Source: Adenanthera pavonina (lineage: Eukaryota; Streptophyta; Magnoliopsida; Fabales; Fabaceae). Taken from it: a stretch of DNA of 64,000 nucleotides. How positions within the stretch are numbered: position 1 is the first letter of the stretch; each line of letters starts with the position of its first letter. Below are positions 37,503-49,967 of the stretch, one piece after another. A model generated the notes under the pieces. It was not told where the DNA came from, did not search any database, and saw nothing but the letters and a program-made list of their open reading frames with translations. The stretch lies in assembly GCA_026686845.1 (NCBI GenBank), contig JAIVEN010000015.1:20999501-21063500 (forward strand), given 5' to 3'. A program made the translations under genes and the position numbers.

Positions 37503-39380
37503 AATTAATTAAAAATTGAGATTAACTATTCATTTAATTTAATTATAATAAAGGATTAAATATTTTTAAATAAAATAAAAAAATTGGGAGATTACCAAAA
37601 TGTATAGAAACTCCTCTCCACCTTCCCCATCATCACTAGCTCCTAGTCATTGATTGTCAGTGACTGGTCAATGCTGTTGACCAATGTTTGACCGATTGGC
37701 GGCTACAATCAAATGGTCATTGGTGATCTATCAATAGCAACAAGTTATAAGTTGTAGAATCATAAATGAGGAATTCCAAAATATGCGTAAAAAGTTACAA
37801 ATTTCTAAAACTATTTTGATTCTCATATCGTTAAAATTTTATTGCTCTATATTAAAATTATGAAAATAAGTTAAAAAATCACAACTTAAAAGTTGCAAAA
37901 TGTAAGTAAGAAGTTACAAATATTTGGACCTAATTTAATACTTGTAAACTTAAAATTGGATTACTCCATATTAAAATTCGAAAAATAAGTTGTAAAGTCA
38001 AAACATGTAAATTACAAAATGTGAGTAAGAATTTGTAAATACCTAGGCCTAATTTGATGTTTATAAAATTAAAATCCAACTATTCCATATTAAAATTCAA
38101 AAAAAAAGTTGTAAAATCAGAATATGAGAGTTGTAAAATGTGAGTAAGAAGTTGCAAATACCTGGACCCCATTTAATGCTATAAAATTAAAATCTAATTA
38201 TTCTATGTTAAAATTCAAAAAAATAAATTGCAAAATTAGAACATGAGAATTGCAAAATGTGAGTAAGAAGTTGTAAGTCCCTGAAATCAATTTGATGCTT
38301 ATAAAGTTAAAATTCAATTATTCCATGTTAAAATTTAAAAAATAAGTTATACAATTAGAACAGGGGAGTTGTAAAATTTAAGTAAGAAGTTGCAAACACC
38401 TTAATTCAATTTGACGCTTACAAAGTTAAAATTAGACTGTTCTATGTTAAAATTTAAAAAAATAAGTTGTAAAATCAGAACATGGGAGTTGGAAAATATA
38501 AGTAAGAAGTTGCAAATCCCTAAACCCATTTTGATGCTTATAAAGTTTAAATCATTGTTCTTGTTGGGAGCAAAACTAACCTTGTTAAGGACAAACCAAT
38601 TCATGCTTATAAAGTAATTGGTTTTTAACATTATCAACATTGAAGTGACTCTAGAAATTTACAACTTTTTACTCATATTTTATAATTTCCTTGTTCTGAT
38701 TTTGCAACTTATTTTTTAAATTTTAATATGAAATAATCGGATTTTAACTTTATAAATATCAAATTGATTCAAGTGATTTGCAACTCCCATATTTTAATTT
38801 TGCAACTCCTATATTACGATTTTACAATTTATTTTCCAAATTTTAATATGAAGTAATCAAATTTTAACTTTATAAATATCAAATTGGATATAGGTATCTA
38901 CAACTTTTAACATACATTTTGCAACTATATTCTGATTGTACAACTTACTTTTCAAATTTGAATATGGAATAATCGAATTTTAACTTTATAAGCGTCAAAT
39001 TGGATATAGGTATATACAACTTCTTACTCATATTTTACAACTTATTTTCATAATTTTAATATGAAGTAATCAAATTTTAACCTTATTAGTATCAAAATAA
39101 CTACAGAGATTTGCAATTTTTTACTCATATTTTACAACTTTTCTGTTCTGATTTTGCAACTTATAACCAATTGCTATTGACTAGTCACCACGTGTTCGTT
39201 GACTAACGTTGACCAGTAATTGGCGACTGTTTGACTATGGCTGTTGGCTGGTCAACCATCGGTCACCGGCGGCCAGTGATGGTGGAGGAGGTAGAAGGAA
39301 GTTTTAAGGGCCTTTTATTTAGAAATATTTGGTTTTTTATTGTAATTAAATAAATAGTGGATTCTAATTTTTTATTAATT
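37503..39380. mobile_element. 1.9-kb foldback element with internally repeated arms
   Basis: The segment is an imperfect giant palindrome. Outer arms pair AATTAATTAAAAATTGAG with the inverse of its right edge (AATTAATAAAAAATTAG). Inside, CTCTCCACCTTCCCCATCATCAC (left) faces GTGATGGTGGAGGAGG (right), and GACTGGTCAATG-type runs face TTGACCAGT. The inner left arm (about 37780-38640) is a tandem array of roughly 115-bp units with GTTGTAAAATCAGAACATG, GAGTAAGAAGTTGCAAAT and GATGCTTATAAAGTTAAAAT; the inner right arm (38640-39170) carries the same units inverted. Long arms with subrepeats suggest a foldback or Mutator-like derivative. No transposase or certain target duplication is visible. Confidence 0.75.
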
Positions 39381-41505
39381 GCACATTTTGATTCTAGTAT
39401 GTAATTCCCCCAAAAGAACAATAGAGGTGCATATTGCACAAACCAAATGGTAAAGCACCCAGATGCCAATTTTTGCAATTGATGCCTCTAAATGAGGTGA
39501 GGATGAGAACCGTGAAAACATCGTTATAATTGAATAAATTGATATAATATAAAAGTAATTTGGTATATTTTCTGTAAGAATGTTGGCAAAATAAAAAAAT
39601 AGTAGTTTAAGAAAGAACTATTTTATTATAAATTTTATGTTTTATTTACTACCCATTAAGAGGACCATTCAACTTTCTCTTGTTAACCTAAAGAAGAATT
39701 GTCTTGTTGCATTTCATAATCGTCTTTCATTCCAACTCATTCATTTTAAAGCATATGCTCTGTTTGTAACTCATTTTAAAGCAAATGCTATCTCAATTTA
39801 CAATAGTAAAATCAAATCTTTTCAGTGCATGTTTGATTCATTTTTTCGAAAAGAAAACCATAGTTTTGTAAGAAAATGTATTTGTCCAAATACAAACTGC
39901 CTTTTTAGAAAACAAAAAGTGAATTAAACTGTAATTTTAAAAAATGAGAGGAAAATTTACTTTTCCTTTAATAAAACATGGGTTTTGAAAAAGAAAAAGT
40001 AAAATTTACTCTATATTATATATCTAAAAGTATTTTTAACCCTTATCATGTAAATAGATTTTTTGTCAAATTTATGTTTATAAAAAGAATATCTAAACAT
40101 AACAACTTACAGCAAATTTGCTTTACCTAAACTTCATTTATCTTAATTTAATTTTACAAAATTGAAAACTAAATGGCCACATAAAGAAAGTGTTTCTGAA
40201 CACGTCTAGCACTAATACTACATCAATATAAACTTCTGGATATTTTAAACATTAGATCTGTCATTAAGTTGAGAAACAAGTGTATGTGTGTATAGAAAAA
40301 TATTGTTGTCACAATACAAAAATATATAATTTGATAAATAAAATAGTAAATAATTTATTTATTTATAATATTTATATAAAATAAATTTACAATCTTCTGA
40401 ATTGTAATACATATTAATCATCTCTATATCATAATAAAACATTAAGACTATGATCTCTCTCTCTCTTGATATCTTATTTTCTTCTTGTTTTTGTTTGTTA
40501 TCATTTAAATTAAGTTTGATTTCTTTTGTTTGTTCTCATCTAAATCCATTTGATTTTCTTCCTTATCATCTTTTCACTTCATCTTGTTTCATGGTGGAAA
40601 AACTTCTAATAAGTGGATTGAATAACACATCTCAAAAAGTAGTTCAGGAATCGAAAGGAGTGAAAGGTAAATAAACTTTTAATCTCCTCAAACCACTTAC
40701 AGATTCAATTTTGGCCAATGTTTTAACTTTGTTCTTTGGGCTTCAACTTACAAAGCCTTTTTTTTTTTACCTGAAATTTGCAGATAAACCGAAACCATAT
40801 ACCCTCTCTATCTGTTATATTTGTAAATGTGGTCCAACTTAACATTTTTACACTATTTAAACGAGTCCTTTTCCACCGATCAGCTCAACAACAAATGAAA
40901 GACGAGATTCAATTAAAAATATAAAAAATGAATGATGACAACACAGAATCTACAAAGTGATAGCAGTATATATCATGATCAGTAAATGGACACAATGTAC
41001 TACCGATTCCCTTCCACTATTTTTAACCGAAATAATCCATCTTCAAAAGGGGTGAGGGTGAAAAATGTCTTAATATCAATATATTTATATATATAATGCA
41101 ATTTATAGCAAATATACTATTTACAAGTCATTAATAATGAACTACATAATAAAACTTATACTAAGTTGCACTATTTACAAATCATTGAGTAGTGCAATTA
41201 ATATCTGAGTCTTCATGTGTGATGCATGAAAAAACTTTTCTAGTTGCATGCATATTCCTTCATCAAATATGGGGGTGGGGGTTGGGGGAAATCTTTGTGG
41301 GATCTGGCGAGGACAGTAATATATCAAAATCGAATTGATTATAAAACGTAAAACCATTACCTAGGCAGTGCATGGGCATAGCCTACAGTGAAAAGCGTGA
41401 ATATGCCAGGGATTGGACGTACAAAAATAAGGGTTATATAGACCTATACATCCAGAAGGAATTTGGCAAGAGCCTGAATCAGCAACAGACCCAACAAATA
41501 ATCAT
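39381..41505. other. intergenic DNA, no supported gene
   Basis: AT-rich DNA with short low-complexity open frames only. The right end probably includes the 3' untranslated region of the ACBP gene. Nothing else stands out. Confidence 0.5.
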
Positions 41506-44500
41506 TTACTTCTCCACAGGTTGCATGCAAGGCCAGTTTGCCTCGCAGATGTCACGTGAGGAACTGCCATCATTATCCTTCAAATCTGTGTCCGCATTAT
41601 GCTTCACTAAATACTCAGCTATGGCTTCTCTCTCACACACAACAGCATAATGCAGTGGAGTTTGCCCATCATTATCCTTCCAACACGAAAATACAGTATC
41701 AACAAATACTGGAAAATAGACATACACGATGGTCAAGAATTTAAATATGCACAAAAGCATCTTCAAAAGCCGATGATAGCTTCAAGATTATGTAACTTCC
41801 GCACAGTGGGACATAATACCTCATGAAATCTATGAACTATCCAGGTTTTTTTCGCATAAACCTAATGACAATGCTATAAAGCATATAGATAGCAACGTCT
41901 GGATAAATTTACAACATATAGTGCAATATTAGAATACCTTGGCATTTACATCAGCATTCCTACTAAGAAGCAGTTCTATGACTTCAAGGCGACCACGATC
42001 CACAGCCCAATGTAGTGGTGTCCGACCCTCACTGTCTGCATCCATTTCAGATGCACATGTTGTAAATGAAAAACAATTAAACTTGTAGAAGTTAATAGGC
42101 AGTACCACACACCGGAACAATACGACAGATGTTTCTCAAAGTGGCACAAAACAACATCACAATGGTATCATTGGAATCTTTCAATGACTTCATCCTTACG
42201 CTTTAAAAGAAGAATCTTTTATTTGTACCAATATAATGCAATAAGCAATCTTGTTGTGTCTTACGGTAAAATAACTATGAACTTAATTACAATTCAAACC
42301 TTTGTACCAAAATGGTCATTCAGCTTCCACTTTGATATAAATAAATTGAATGAGAAAGTTATGAAATCAATAACTGATTAATGGAAGGTATTCGAAGTGA
42401 ATTGTTAGCTATTTATTTCCATTACTATGCATTGATATCTCCCTATTCCAAAACACAACAGTGAAATCTTGGTCTAGCACTGTCTTAAGAACATAGGTGT
42501 CAAAGAGACCAAAGGGGACTCAGATTAAATATTCAACTGCAGCAGGAGAAGATTCCTGACTCCAGGTCTTCAGCTACTAAATGTATGTGAGATGAGATAT
42601 TGCTAAATGCTAACGGCAAGTCCCTCAAAATTCATTCCTTTTTTGCCACGTTAGCTATTAGTCAACTTCCTATCTTCAGACAAGCCTGACAGCACAGTAC
42701 TTCGGTTTTTTAACAGAAACATGACACCCTACTTTCGTTTTAAACAATCCTGAAGGAATCAAGCACAGAGAATGCTAAAGCTAGACTTGCCAAGCAATGC
42801 TGCTATTATTCAGGTTTATGATGTCTCAAACAGTGATTGAACTTCTTAATGCTAAGCACAAGCTGTTTATGAGGGGCATGATCCCTTTTACAACCAAAAA
42901 GAGCAGTACTGACAATTTATAGCACACTTGAAAGAATAAATATAAACTTTGTAAAGCAATAACCATGAATAGCCCACCCTTCAGATTCACTGAAACACCA
43001 TTTTCGATACACTTGAGCAAATTAGTGGAGTCTCCTTCTCTGGCAAATCCGTGAATTGCATCAATTTTTCTGAAGAGAAAGATCAGGAACCAGATACATC
43101 AGTCAATGCTTTGTTCTCTTCAAATCCATGAATTACATCAGAACTTCTATGAAGAAAAGGTAAGCTTGCAATGAAGTTAAGCTAAGAAAAATGTAGATAA
43201 CCAATGACATATATAAAAGTAGAAGCCAAAAGAATTATAAACAACATTGAAAAAATTAAATCAAAGGAAGGCTGATTTGATTCCAGGAAGTTAGACTCAA
43301 TCTACCATGACTAATCCCAACTCGATAAACCCGCAAATAAATAATTTTCAACATTCTTATAAGATATTCAACTCTAGGGTTTAAGTGTATCCTAGCATAT
43401 ATGGATGCAACTTTGAGAAAAGAGAGAACCATACTTATGCAGTTATCCCCCTTCAAGTATATATCTTCTGTAAATAACTAAAGATAACCAAAACTAATTA
43501 TTGCTGGAGAAAATAATTGAAAGGCTCAAGACTTGTCATTTGTCAATTGTCATAGATCTAAATATGCGAGATAGAGAGTATTAAGAGGCATGTGGGATCA
43601 TGTCAAAGCCCAAAGAAATGATCAAGTCAACATAATCTGATAATCATGAGTTCATGACTATAGAAACAATAGTCATCAGAATTGATTATACTTCCAATAC
43701 TAAGTGCCTTTTAAAAAACTTACAAGGTCAATTCCCTACAACAAAAATCACTGGTACAAGGGGCTGCAAAGAACAGTTAGCTCAGTTGCACCCAACATTT
43801 ATGGATATAGAATCTGGCAAAGTTGCTGATCATTGATGTAAATGACAGTAAACACCACACACATAAATGCACACATAACAAAGTATTGATGTGTTACCAT
43901 CTAGATTCATGCATCAAAACTCATACAGCTTTTAAGTCCTAGGAACCTTACAAATCACTGCCAGCTTCCTCTTCATACACAAAAGTGCTGAATACTGGCC
44001 CCATTGGTCCCTTAGACTCTGAAGACCCTGAACTTGGGCCAACACCATCTCCACTTTTCCTGCTCTGTTAAAGACACATTAGGAGTTAGGTTAGGTACAG
44101 AGAAAAAGAATAAGTACGTTATTAAACATACAACTTTCATTTTGTATATGAATTTCTCTATGTTGAAGAAAGAACAAAAGTATTGATTCATCCATGTAGA
44201 GTACAGAAACAGTTTATTAGCTCACCGAACCATCTAACCAAGTTGGGTAAAGCTCTGTCACAATATCAATGTACTTCTGCATTGCATCTTCAGGAGGCAT
44301 AGCACCCAATTTCTGCCATGCTTGCCTATAGGAAAATTCAATAAAAAGGAGAGAAATAAGCCAAAAAAACAAAAACTTTACCCAATCAGCTACGAAAGAT
44401 GACTCTATATAATGGTCAATAGCATATTAGAAAGTATTCCCGACATCACATGATCATAGGCCTCCCAGATTAATTAGTAGATTACTGTTTGCAAAACTCT

Positions 44501-45506
44501 GGAAGAGGGTAGCAGTAGTTTAAATAAAAGAAATATGTTTATAGTCTTTTACGGGCACAATCAAACCATCAAGATTACAAATTCCAGTGTCAGTGGTATG
44601 AATCAGACATTTAAAGATTCACTGTTGTATCAGCCCTAGCTTCGGTAGTGAGGATAGACACAAACCATGAGTACAACTTAAGATAGCCATCAAGCTAACC
44701 CCTCTATGCCCATAACTGCCAATGTTACAATAACTAAAATATTAATCATTAATTCAAGCAGCCTGACATATATAATTTCACACATCGGGCGCTACGTCAC
44801 ATTCGCATAAGAATTTTAAACACATCGAACAGCTCAAAAGGTTCCATTATACAGTATGATCGTGCCCCCCCCCCCCCCCCAACAAGGAATTTAAACCGCT
44901 AAAGCTCCTTTTCTCTTTCGGACACTCGGCAACGAAAGGCTTGGAGCAAGTAACCAATATATACCAAAAAAAATAAAGGCAAGGGTAATTACGCTACCAT
45001 TTGGCTCGAGCGGTCATTTTCAGGGCCGACGGCTGTGGCGTACTACAGGGTCCTTCAGTTGCGATTTTGTACAGCCCATAAAGCTGGAGCTGCATATCAT
45101 TGGACACCTTCTGCGAGAGCCGATCGGCAGCGGCAGCAGCCACAAAAGCCGTTGCGGCACTGAAGGCCTCGTCCAATTCTGTACTTTCCACTCCCTCCCA
45201 ATCGTCGTCATCGTCGTCATCACCGTCCACACTTTCATTTCTCACACTGCCCTGCTCGGCCATGACCGATTCAATTTCTTGGTGCTCGCTTTCATCGGCA
45301 TCAGACCTGCGCACAAATGGGTCGGAATCGGGTTCTATCTTGCTCCGATTACTTGTATGGTCGGTGCTACTAATACTGCGGCGAGTTATTGTCAGATTAT
45401 CGTCCTTGAATGATACGACGATGGATATGAGCTTAGCAAGGAGGAAAGAGAAAATGAGGCCAAGAAAAATGGACTGGATAAGTGACTGCCACTCACCCAT
45501 ATTCAT
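41506..45506 (-). CDS. membrane-anchored acyl-CoA-binding protein with ankyrin repeats (ACBP1/2 type)
   Basis: Six exons (45506-44998, 44325-44226, 44064-43952, 43069-42978, 42035-41938, 41676-41506) with GT-AG introns give 360 residues, near the 338 and 354 I recall for Arabidopsis ACBP1 and ACBP2. Residues 9-33 (LIQSIFLGLIFSFLLAKLIS...) form an N-terminal membrane anchor. An acidic linker (DGDDDDDDDWEG) precedes the acyl-CoA-binding domain (about 112-200), with YGLYKIATEGPC, PSALKMTARAKWQAW and AMQKYIDIVTELYP. The C-terminal part carries ankyrin repeats (DSEGRTPLHWAVDRGRLEVI, DNDGQTPLHYAVVCEREAIA). Family members bind long-chain acyl-CoA at the ER and plasma membrane, take part in lipid transport and stress responses, and dock partners through the ankyrins. 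Start at 45506 gives the expected membrane segment. Confidence 0.93.
44865..44880. repeat. (C)16 homopolymer in ACBP intron 1
   Basis: Sixteen consecutive C on the plus strand lie in the intron between 44326 and 44997. In the transcript this is G16, which could form a G-quadruplex. It is also a likely site of length variation or sequencing error. Confidence 0.9.
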
Positions 45507-46029
45507 CGCGGTACGGAAAAAAGTGCAAGGGAAACCCTAGAAGAGCTTAAGCAAATGGGATTCGAAAGGTCGAATGCAAGATCAAAAACCCTATGAAGAG
45601 AGAAAGAAGGAGAGGATAAAGCCTAGGAATTGACGAAATTGAGGTAAGATTGTGAGAGAAATTTTCGAGGGAGAGAAAAGGAGTCCAAAGGAGAAATGAG
45701 CCGGAAAGGAACGCCAAGAAGTGAGAATTGGCGCCTGAGACGTTATCCGGTGTTTCGCGGAATACGGGTCAATTACGGCAAGCTGACCACGGAAGCTACA
45801 ACCTATTACAAATCTACAATACAAGTCTATCTTCCGGCCAAAAAAAAATCACGACTACTATCAGCTTTTCTTTATTAAAATCCAAAAAAATTAACAGTTA
45901 ACATTGGGAAGAATTAATTTATTTGAGGAACTTCTAAGGAAGAAAATCTCCAAAAACAACTTTCAGATTTGTGAATCTCTAACTTTGGTTGGATGAAAAT
46001 ATCTCTAGAATATGAAGTGTCCAAAGCTA

Positions 46030-46458
46030 TTGTGATTAATTGGAAATTTTTTTAAAATTACCTTTTTTACACCAAAATATAAAGTATTGAAAACAATTAT
46101 AATTAGTTGAAAATCTTTCAAATTTTTCAAATGTTACTTCGATACTTTAGTTATTCACTTAAAAAAATTTTTAGAACTTTAATTTTTTCCCTACACTAAA
46201 AGTTATAGTGCTAAAAGTAATTATTAGCAATTGGAAAATTTTCAAATGTTACTTCACTTGTAAATTGTAAATTAATAGTTTTGATTACCCTATTTAAAAA
46301 ATTTTCCCTTAAAAATATGGAAATTTTTTCATTTCAATTATTTATCATAACTATTTTCCATATTTTAGTGTAGAAAAAAGTAATTTTGAAATAAAGTTTT
46401 AACTATGGTATCTAAAATTTCCAAGTGACCCCTGAAAAATTTTCAACTAATCACAACA
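46030..46458. repeat. imperfect foldback of about 430 bp
   Basis: The left arm TTGTGATTAATTGGAAATTTTT...AAAATTACCTTTTTTACACCAAAATAT faces the inverse of the right arm, TTGTGATTAGTTGAAAATTTTT...AAAATTACTTTTTTCTACACTAAAATAT. The loop contains a further partial copy (CCTACACTAAAAGTTATAG). It looks like a non-autonomous DNA element with long arms. No target duplication was identified. Confidence 0.55.
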
Positions 46459-46999
46459 ATTTAGTCAAATTTCCTTTTCCATTAAAATTAACAAATTAGC
46501 CATTAACAATTAATAACAAATATATTATAAAAATTAAAGAAGGGGAGACTTTTGGGGAAAAGTAATGGCCTTACTCATTCAGTTTCTTTAAGGACAAAAA
46601 TAACTGCTTGTCACTTGTATTATAAAGAAGTTAAATTAGTATTTTATGTCATTAATACCATAAAATAAACCATTATTATCATAAGTAATTATCATTAATA
46701 TCTTCTGATATTTTGAAACGGATTGAGTAGTATTTATTATTTTAGAATGATGATAAAATTGTAATCCACATGTTAGTTGAAATGAAATGGACCCCGTTAC
46801 AATGTATGATGGACTTTCAATGAGGAAAGATCAAAGCGAATCTCATTCCCTACCTTTGCGAAGAGTACAATGATGGCTATTTCTTTCTTTCTTTGCAAAA
46901 AAAAAATTAAATTAAAAAAAGTGGATTGAAAGAATTTATTTATTTTTCGAGTAAATTACATGAAGCGAATAGCAAATTTTTCATATCTGAGAGAACTAT

Positions 47000-47426
47000 T
47001 GGTCTGTTTGGTTCAAAGAAGGGAAAGAGAGGAAAGGGATTTTAATGGAGAGAAAGGAAGGGGAGGAAAAAGAAGGGATTTTAATTTTACCTCGTTTGGA
47101 AGGAAAAGAAGGGATTTTAGTGGAAGGATTTTAATTTTACCTCGTTTGGGTTAAGAGGGGAAAGGAGAGAAAATAATTATAATTTGATTATTATACCCTT
47201 AATTTATTTAAGTTAATATAAGGACAAGACTGACCAGTACATTATGTGAACGACTAATGAAAAAAATGAAAGGTATTTTGGTCATTTTGAACACAATAAC
47301 ACATTTTCCTCCCAAATTACTCCAATTTAAAGGGAAAATATATAAGGGGAGGGGAGAAAAAATTTTAATAACATTTTTCTCCCCTTCCTTTTCCTTCCCC
47401 CCATTTTCCTCCACCCAAACAAACCA
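47000..47426. mobile_element. Tourist/Harbinger-like MITE with TAT flanks
   Basis: Ends TGGTCTGTTTGGTT and AACCAAACAAACCA-type (right edge CACCCAAACAAACCA) are inverted repeats. The element of 427 bp is flanked by TAT on both sides (46997-46999, 47427-47429), a 3-bp duplication as in PIF/Harbinger MITEs. The inner part is purine-rich on the left (GGGAAAGAGAGGAAAGGG) and pyrimidine-rich on the right. GGATTTTAATTTTACCTCGT occurs twice near 47080-47150. No coding capacity. Confidence 0.65.
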
Positions 47427-47617
47427 TATATGTAATGTAAGAAGGTGACGGGTGCAGGACAGAGTTGAGTTGACTTTCCCAATCGGGATTGACCATTATT
47501 TGCCGATCGTCCCTCGAAATCTCTCTCTCCTCAATAGTAATATAGGAAGACAGAATTGAATAGATTTGGGGGGAATCAGAGGACACGAAGGCCATATTTG
47601 ATTATTGAGATTGAGAG

Positions 47618-47887
47618 ATGGAGAACCAGGGTACATGGTGCTGGTCCTCCGAGACCTTAAACGGCATGGCTAGCTGGTTCGGCGCAAGTGTGGCCTCCGC
47701 CTTCTTCGCCTCCCTTGATCGTTGGTCCTGCGTCAACGTCTCCACCTTCGACGACCTTGACGACGACGACGATAACCACGATGCCTCCACCCTCACCTAT
47801 TCTACTTCCGTTAATCTCAGCAACCACATCCCCGCCGCCACACCCTCTCCTGCTGATAAAAACGACGTTCCTAACCTCCCCGTTTGA
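47618..47887 (+). CDS. small intronless protein of unknown function, 89 aa
   Basis: The open frame starts MENQGTWCWSSETLNG and ends at TGA. A moderately hydrophobic stretch (about 17-33, MASWFGASVASAFFASL) is followed by RWSCVNVSTFDDL, an acidic run (DDLDDDDDN, about 45-53) and a Ser/Thr/Pro/Asn-rich tail. Its coding sequence is clearly richer in G and C, with C in many third positions, than the AT-rich DNA on either side, which supports a real gene. A competing plus frame at 47688-47897 has a Thr/Pro/Ser repeat composition typical of a shadow. I do not recognise the family and assign no function. A single membrane-associated helix is possible. Confidence 0.55.
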   Translation: MENQGTWCWSSETLNGMASWFGASVASAFFASLDRWSCVNVSTFDDLDDDDDNHDASTLTYSTSVNLSNHIPAATPSPADKNDVPNLPV

Positions 47888-49967
47888 ACTTTGGTAATCC
47901 CTTCATACATATGCTTCGGGTGATCCGTCGGTATCTCCATTCCGTATCATTATCATGTAATTGATGTTGTGGATGAGGGATGGATTTGAATTTTTGAATT
48001 TTGAAACTTTTCCCCCCTTTTTGGTGGCTTTCTTGAGAACATGCTACAATAAATTTGTTTTGCAATGTGTAATTATGCCTGAGTGTTTTTTTTTTTAAAT
48101 TTGTTAAATCGTTATGTTCTGGAATCATCTGTGTTTTTTCTTTGGGTATTCACCTTGGCCTCTTTGTAATGTTGAACAAGAGAAAGGGGAAATTGATATG
48201 ATGAGAGGAGTCATGTTTGTTGTTTCATTGCTAGGATCTTGGTTTCTTATATAGTTTTTTATCTGAACGTGCCTGATTTGGCTCAGGATGAGAGGATCAA
48301 GATCCTTGATAAAGGGTCAAATCTAACTATCAATTTTAACTGTGACTTTTTGTTTCATATTTGATAGGACTAATTTCTAGAATCAAACATATCCTAATTG
48401 AAGTAGAATAAAATTAAATTATTGTTAGTTTTTCTCCATTGAGCAGCTGATTCAATTGACAAAGAGTTATACTGACTTAATCAAACAACCGTGTTAAATA
48501 TTAAGTAACAGAATTTATCACTCGAAATGATTCTACCCAATTTGATTTAAATTAATCTAAATCATAATAAATCTTTCAATTGAAGTGGATAGATACAAAA
48601 AAAAAAAACTTATTGGTGGTTTTTTTATAACATTGACATAATGTTGGTATTCGAGTAGTTTTGCTTAAGCATTCTACTAATAGATAAACCACCATTGAAG
48701 ATTTTCAAGTATCCTATATGTTGATGCGTTAGGGCTTTGAAAACTAAGCATGCTAGGAAGACGTGTGTATAATAATGTTCAGGAATCTTTAGCTGCTAAG
48801 GTGAGTGAACCATGAACCATGTAAAATGCATAATGTTCATTTTGAAGGGTGATTGAGTTATGTTTTCCTGTGACTTCTGATGTTGTTGGTTGCTATAAGG
48901 TTCAATTACCGACCGAGTTCTCTCTGTTGTTTTCATACTCAGCTTTTTCCTCTTCAGTTAGCTAACTTTATTTGTAGTGATTGTAATTGGAGTCATTATC
49001 ACTGTCATGGGGTTTGTTACGTGTTTGCAGGTGTGGTATGTGAATCACACACACAGACACACCCACCTACCCACGCGCCCATACTAAATGCATTATGGCT
49101 CTTTATCAATTTCAAATGCTCATGTTCTAAAGCGATGAAATCAGCAATTGATTCATAGAATGGCATATGAAATCAAGCATTTGGGGTGGAAGTCAAGTTC
49201 TGACACCGTTCAACAGCTGCTTAAAGAATTGACTAAATTATAACTTATAAATAATATGACTTCTTATAAATATATTATATAAAATATATGGATAAATGAT
49301 TGATCGAAGTTAGAATAAATCATTATTCTCTTGCTAATTAAAATATATCTAAATTCCATAATATGTTAGAGGAAAAAAAGATCCACAATACTCTCTTTAT
49401 ACTAATCAAGGCGATACTCTCTTTATACTATCACATATGAAATTATACACAGACGAAACGGTATTTACCCCTTCCGTGTTGTTAATAATCCTCAAGTCAG
49501 TAGTCACGATCTCGTCCTTGCCATCATACAAGGAAACGAATTTTCTTGGAACCACTTGACGGTTCTAATGAAGTAGATATCAATGCCAAGGTTCAAAGCT
49601 CTAAATTATACACTCGCAGATCAGTAATTCCAGTTAATGGATTATATTTATATAGTGTCTGATCAGACTAAATTCTTCTTAGTATTGTGTCACGTCTCTT
49701 GATTTACTCATCAATAGACAAAATAAATCCGGAAAAGCAAATTTACCATTGATTGACTGTCAACAAAATAAAAAATAAAAAAACAAAACAAAAATTTTCT
49801 ATATGTATATTCTTCCCATTTTGTTCACGGTTGTAAAATTCACCTAATTGAGTTTAGCTTTTCAGCTCCTCATATTGCACAAACTAATCCCTTTTCCCGT
49901 AAGAAATATTTAGAAAATAAAGATGGGGTAATCCAATTCATTGATTACCCTACAGGATGAACACAAC
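47888..49967. other. intergenic DNA, no supported gene
   Basis: The left part likely holds the 3' untranslated region of the small gene, and the right end that of the RPA12 gene. A 92-codon plus frame at 48880-49158 includes a CA-rich stretch (ACACACAGACACACCC) and has no known domain. Confidence 0.45.

Larger units (their letters stand above)
45507..47617. other. promoter-side DNA of the ACBP gene with two inverted-repeat elements
   Basis: The first few hundred bases hold the ACBP 5' leader and promoter. Further right are a foldback at 46030-46458 and a MITE at 47000-47426. No other gene is supported; the antisense open frame across ACBP exon 1 (45100-45540) is a shadow. Confidence 0.5.

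Noticed and set aside
45100..45540. 146-codon Ser-rich plus-strand frame
   Set aside because: Antisense shadow of ACBP exon 1; the Ser runs are the complement of the Asp-rich linker.
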